From an uncultured Oscillospiraceae bacterium (lineage in GTDB: Bacteria; Bacillota; Clostridia; Oscillospirales; Ruminococcaceae): a stretch of 8,514 nt of DNA. The translations under genes were made by a program, and so were the position numbers. The notes under the pieces were generated by a model. It searched no databases. It was not told the DNA's origin and saw only the letters and a program-made list of their open reading frames with translations. The DNA is taken from NCBI GenBank assembly GCA_910578755.1, contig CAJTSZ010000088.1, forward strand, positions 1 to 8,514, read 5' to 3'. Positions 6,125 to 8,514 of the stretch are shown piece by piece (positions within the stretch are counted from its first letter, which is position 1; the number at the start of each line of letters is the position of its first letter).

Positions 6125-6482
6125 TATCCCCAACCCCAACCCCCATTTTTTGAAGGTGTTGGCAACCTCCAAGCCTGTGCCGTTGGGGCTGGCCTGCCCA
6201 AAGGAGGGGGCGGCATGGCATTCCCACTGTGGCATCTAACCGTTAAAGCCCGCAGGCTTAGTAATGCCGAGCATAGGCGAGGCTACTAAGCGGGAAGCCA
6301 GCCGTTCAGCGAACGGCTAGTTTCGTTGGGGAGTGTCCGCCCTTCACTGAAGGGCGGACACTCCCCAAACACCGGTTGCCGCCAATTCAGCGGGTGTACC
6401 CGCTGAATTGCTGTTTCTTCCCCTATTCTTTTAAAAATAGGCCCCGTTGGTAAAGGCTTGGAGGCAGCCCATACTTCCAAAA
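6125..6482. other. Non-coding, hairpin-rich intergenic region
   Basis: No gene was recognised. Inverted repeats in order: 6249-6294 (imperfect, CTTAGTA/TACTAAG inside CCCGC/GCGGG), 6300-6318 (AGCCGTTC/GAACGGCT, loop AGC), 6326-6368 (20-bp perfect arms) and 6383-6410 (13-bp arms). The right part is copy C of the dispersed repeat. The region separates two convergent genes, msrA and the - strand ATPase. Confidence 0.7.
6326..6368. repeat. Perfect 20-bp-arm inverted repeat, 3-base loop
   Basis: Arm 6326-6345 (beginning TTGGGGAGTGTCC) is exactly complementary to 6349-6368, with loop ACT. The inner part GCCCTTC/GAAGGGC matches the hairpin at 507-523, where the loop is GCT. No T-run follows. It is the longest stem in the window with a tiny loop. 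Confidence 0.85.
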
Positions 6483-6489
6483 AGAAAAG
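6383..6489 (-). repeat. Dispersed intergenic repeat, copy C (inverted)
   Basis: Read on the - strand it repeats the order of copy A (318-427): CTTTTCTTTT (6480-6489), GCTGCCTCCAAGCCTTTACC (6449-6468), a purine-rich GAATAGGGGAAGAAACAGC stretch, then the CAATTCAGCGGG/CCCGCTGAATTG hairpin (6383-6410). The terminal hairpin is nearly identical to copy A and the interior is diverged. Confidence 0.6.
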
Positions 6490-6518
6490 CCTTACAGTGG
6501 GTACCCACTGTAAGGCTT
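6475..6518 (-). terminator. Rho-independent terminator of the - strand ATPase gene
   Basis: Bases 6487-6518 form a 32-bp perfect palindrome with arms starting AAGCCTTACAGTGGGT. On the - strand the stem is followed by TTCTTTTT (6479-6486). It lies about 40 bases past the stop of the - strand gene. On the + strand no T-run follows, so it acts best for the - strand. Confidence 0.75.
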
Positions 6519-6555
6519 GGTGCTGTAAAGGCAGCGGCAAACGAAACCAACAGCC

Positions 6556-7659
6556 TTAAAAAAGCTTAGCATAAGTATTGATTTGTTCTGCCACCTGCTG
6601 AAAAGCATCTTCAAAAAAAGAAAAGTCCATAGCAGCAGTGTACCGGCTTTCCAGCTTATCATGGATAATGCGGCTTTCTTTCAGCAGGTTTACAGTTTGG
6701 GCTATCAGCTGCTGGGCCGCCTTGCGGTTAAAGCTCAGGCGCCCCTTGCGGCTGCGGAGCAGTTCCATATCCATAAACCGCTTGGCATGAATACGGTGGC
6801 ATGGGGCAAGGCTTTCCATGGGGTGAAAACGGTTCACAGTAACAAAGCCAATGCCAAGGTTGGGTAAAAATAAATGCTCTATTTTGTGGTAGGGGTCGGT
6901 GGGGCAATAGCAGGTAATTACGCTGTGGCCTGCTTCCAAGGCGCAGCTGCGCAGGGCGCCAAGCAGCAGGGGGGAAACAGCGCCAAATTCGTCGTGGATT
7001 TGGTATAAGCGGCGGCAAAGCTGTTTTGGCGTATCCTCCAGGGCGGTAAGGCCGCCGGCGTGTACCGCTGTTAAAAAGCGTACTTTTTCCGTTGGATGCT
7101 CCTCTTTGGAACGGCCAAAGTTTTTCTGGGCAAAGCGTTGGGCGTAGGCGGCAACCTTTTCCATAGAGGTAGCAGAAAGAGCAATGCGGCGGGTATCGGC
7201 CAAAAAGGCATAGGCGGCGCTGAAATAATCTACAGCCAGGCGGTAGCATTTGGGCGAGGCGGCAAACAAAGCTTCCAGCTCCTCCCTGTTTTCTTTTAGG
7301 CGGGGGGCGTTTAAATAATCCCCAAAGGATAAAATGGACTGGCGCAGCGCCGGGGCAGAAGGTTCCAAAGTATGGGGCGCAGTACCGTCGGCCAGCGCCA
7401 CCCGGTATTCAGGAAGAATCACCGCATCCAGAGAATTAGGGTCAGAAGAGCAGGGAACCACCTCAATTTGCGGGCATTGAGGGGCAAAATGGGCAGCAAT
7501 TTTCTTTAAAAAGCTGGATTTTCCAGTGCCTGGCCCACCTTTAATAATAAAAGTGTGCCATGGGCCATTTTGCGGGTCTAACTGGTCAAACAGGGAAACA
7601 AAGCCCTTTGGGGTGTTGGCCCCAAAAAAGAACAGTTGGGGTTTGGTCTGGTCAAACAT
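6556..7659 (-). CDS. P-loop ATPase with duplicated lobes, PRK06851-like, function unknown
   Basis: A 367-aa soluble protein. The start ATG (7659-7657) is preceded by CGGAGG (7672-7667) with a 7-base gap. Lobe 1 has FFGANTPKGF (11-20), Walker A GGPGTGKSS (41-49) and CSSDPNSLD...LPE...DGTAPH (70-96). I recognise this order from an uncharacterised Firmicutes ATPase/nucleotide-kinase-like family (PRK06851 in CDD terms, from memory). Lobe 2 repeats the layout: FLTAVHAGGLTAL (195-207), EFGAVSP (224-230) where the P-loop should be, and CPTDP...LPNLGIGF...NRFHP (252-280). The Walker A lysine (K47) corresponds to about S229, so lobe 2 should not bind nucleotide in the usual way. No signal peptide or membrane segment is seen. 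The gene stands alone, convergent with msrA, with its own terminator. The substrate is not evident. Confidence 0.85.
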   Translation of the reverse strand: MFDQTKPQLFFFGANTPKGFVSLFDQLDPQNGPWHTFIIKGGPGTGKSSFLKKIAAHFAPQCPQIEVVPCSSDPNSLDAVILPEYRVALADGTAPHTLEPSAPALRQSILSFGDYLNAPRLKENREELEALFAASPKCYRLAVDYFSAAYAFLADTRRIALSATSMEKVAAYAQRFAQKNFGRSKEEHPTEKVRFLTAVHAGGLTALEDTPKQLCRRLYQIHDEFGAVSPLLLGALRSCALEAGHSVITCYCPTDPYHKIEHLFLPNLGIGFVTVNRFHPMESLAPCHRIHAKRFMDMELLRSRKGRLSFNRKAAQQLIAQTVNLLKESRIIHDKLESRYTAAMDFSFFEDAFQQVAEQINTYAKLF

Positions 7660-7777
7660 AGCAAAACCTCCGTTATGTAGAAATATTGTTCCGGTTTTCA
7701 GCGCCGTTTTGGGGCCAACAGTTTTCTAAAAAGCAGGGGAAATGGCAGCCCGGCGGCGCTTTTGCGGGTATTACTAC

Positions 7778-7783
7778 ATTATA
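7778..7783 (-). promoter_or_regulatory. Candidate -10 box for the - strand ATPase gene
   Basis: On the - strand this reads TATAAT, about 118 bases before the ATG. The -35 region 17 bp upstream (7801-7806, reading GAACCA) is weak. The implied leader of roughly 110 nt is longer than usual; I see no known riboswitch in it. Confidence 0.4.
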
Positions 7784-7929
7784 TCCCTGTAAAAAGAATT
7801 TGGTTCTCTGAATATTCCACATAATACAAAAAGGAAAAGGAGCTGCACCGGCACAAAGAACAAATATAAGTAAAAAGGAATAAAGCATCAAGCTGTGCAA
7901 GGGCGTCCCCCAGCCTTTGCACAAGCTAA
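7784..7929. other. Intergenic stretch with no recognised gene
   Basis: AT-rich sequence follows the candidate promoter. Near its right end an imperfect hairpin pairs TGTGCAA (7894-7900) with TTGCACA (7917-7923). An 83-codon frame on the - strand (7673-7924) begins inside this hairpin and runs into the ribosome binding site of the ATPase gene. It has no ribosome binding site of its own that I can see and is not called. Confidence 0.55.
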
Positions 7930-7975
7930 AAGCCCCTGTTTCCCTTTATGGGGAAACAGGGGCTTCATTTATTGC
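7930..7975. terminator. Strong hairpin, possible terminator
   Basis: A 15-bp perfect stem (AAGCCCCTGTTTCCC at 7930-7944 with 7951-7965) has a 6-base loop and is followed by CATTTATTGCTTT on +. On the - strand the stem is followed by TTAGCTTG, a poorer tail. No gene ends here on either strand in the window, so it may shield the region from the insertion element, or mark a lost gene. Confidence 0.55.
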
Positions 7976-8053
7976 TTTAGCAAGTGTCAAAGCTTCGCTC
8001 TGACACAAAAAACCACCTGCTATGCGGGTGAGATAAAAAGCTTAAGCAAAATA

Positions 8054-8114
8054 ACTTCCTTTCTGGCATAATGATGAGTGTTCAAGCCATCAAAATAAAA
8101 AAGAGAAAGGAAGT
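8054..8114 (+). promoter_or_regulatory. Leader stem covering the tnpA ribosome binding site
   Basis: ACTTCCTTTCT (8054-8064) is exactly complementary to AGAAAGGAAGT (8104-8114), which contains the Shine-Dalgarno AAAGGAAG located 7 bases before the tnpA ATG. Folding would hide the site and keep transposase synthesis low. Sequestration of the tnpA start by leader structure is known for enteric IS200; applying it here is inference from the pairing. Confidence 0.65.
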
Positions 8115-8120
8115 CATTTT

Positions 8121-8353
8121 ATGGCTAACAGTTTAGCACATACTAAATGGATGTGCAAGTACCATATTGTATTTACCCCAAAATATCGCAGAAAAATAAT
8201 CTACTATGAACTGCGACAGGATATTATGTAAGTACAGTAGGGCTAAATACTGCAACAATAGAAAAATACATAAGGGAGCAGGAAAAGCAAGACCAAATAG
8301 AAGACAGTTTGAGCAAAAAAGAGTATGTAGACACTTTCAAGGGTAGCAAGTAA
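8121..8353 (+). pseudogene. tnpA: IS200-type Y1 transposase, internally deleted and frameshifted
   Basis: The ATG at 8121 opens MANSLAHTKWMCKYHIVFTP and ends at TAA 8229-8231 after 36 codons. A second segment in another frame, from 8225 to TAA 8351-8353, encodes YVSTVGLNTATIEKYIREQ and the usual IS200 C-terminus, 42 codons. The family protein is about 150 aa, so roughly 70 central residues are missing, including the metal-binding HUH motif. The catalytic tyrosine motif YIREQ (YxxxQ; Tyr codon at 8267-8269) is kept but out of frame. The product cannot be active. Confidence 0.9.
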
Positions 8354-8514
8354 TCAAGCCACCCCTTTTAGGGGTGGTCTTGGCTGTTGTAGTTAAAAAA
8401 CTCCCAATAGTGTTTTTAAAAACGGCTATTACGCAAACTTACGGTTATAAAATAGGGAAGAAACCATCGCTTAACAAGGGTAAACCCGCCTGCCGGCGCC
8501 CCTAAATAGGCGCT

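Larger units (their letters stand above)
8000..8395 (+). mobile_element. Deleted IS200/IS605-family element (IS200-like)
   Basis: A tnpA remnant lies between two subterminal hairpins typical of this family: left CACCTGC/GCGGGTG (8014-8030, loop TAT, one G-T pair) and right CCACCCC/GGGGTGG (8359-8377, loop TTTTA). These elements move as single strands by a Y1 transposase that reads the end hairpins. They have no terminal inverted repeats or target duplications, so exact tips cannot be fixed; the limits given are approximate. Another hairpin (GTGTCA/TGACAC, 7984-8006) abuts the left end. Both ends look intact, so the element could still move if a full TnpA acts in trans. Confidence 0.8.

Noticed and set aside
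6286..6540. 84-codon - strand frame downstream of the ATPase gene
   Set aside because: It runs through the gene's own terminator palindrome and three other inverted repeats; no domain is seen.
7673..7924. 83-codon frame on - with a hydrophobic stretch near its start
   Set aside because: It starts within a hairpin, lacks a ribosome binding site, and its 3' part overlaps the promoter and leader of the next gene.

Overview
The window looks like chromosome from an anaerobic low-to-mid-GC Firmicute of the class Clostridia, probably a gut Oscillospiraceae/Ruminococcaceae relative. This is inferred from AGGAGG-type ribosome binding sites, sigma-A style promoters, the codon mix, a Clostridia-type IS200 remnant and the protein families present. 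I could not run a search to confirm it.

Layout: four intact protein genes plus one broken transposase. On the + strand are a CadA/ZntA-type zinc/cadmium/lead exporting P-type ATPase (685-3252), folC (4177-5505) and msrA (5565-6077). On the - strand is a two-lobed P-loop ATPase that I link to the poorly characterised PRK06851-like family (6556-7659). At the right end (about 8000-8395) is an IS200/IS605-type element whose tnpA has lost its middle.

The metal exporter has the clearest regulation. A consensus promoter (TTGACA, 17-bp spacer, TATACT) is followed at once by a near-perfect 22-bp palindrome of ArsR/SmtB operator type, so derepression by metal is the likely control. The regulator is not in the window. 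The exporter begins with a Cys/His-rich tandem repeat and two HMA domains, an unusually large metal-binding front end. folC (folate polyglutamylation) and msrA (repair of oxidised methionine) lie 59 bp apart on the same strand and may be co-transcribed; no functional link is evident.

The most unusual content is between the genes. Directly on the ATPase stop codon starts an array of five exact-period 100-bp units (3251-3750). Each unit can fold into an AT-rich hairpin with a T-run, a long GC-rich imperfect stem, and a second AT-rich hairpin that competes with the first. A decayed partial unit lies about 250 bp further on. The other gaps (1-600, 3780-4070, 6080-6520) are packed with short inverted repeats with tiny loops. 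They also hold at least two dispersed repeat families that recur in both orientations within this one window. No CRISPR, rRNA or tRNA gene was seen. The last ~120 bases (8396-8514) hold only short inverted repeats.
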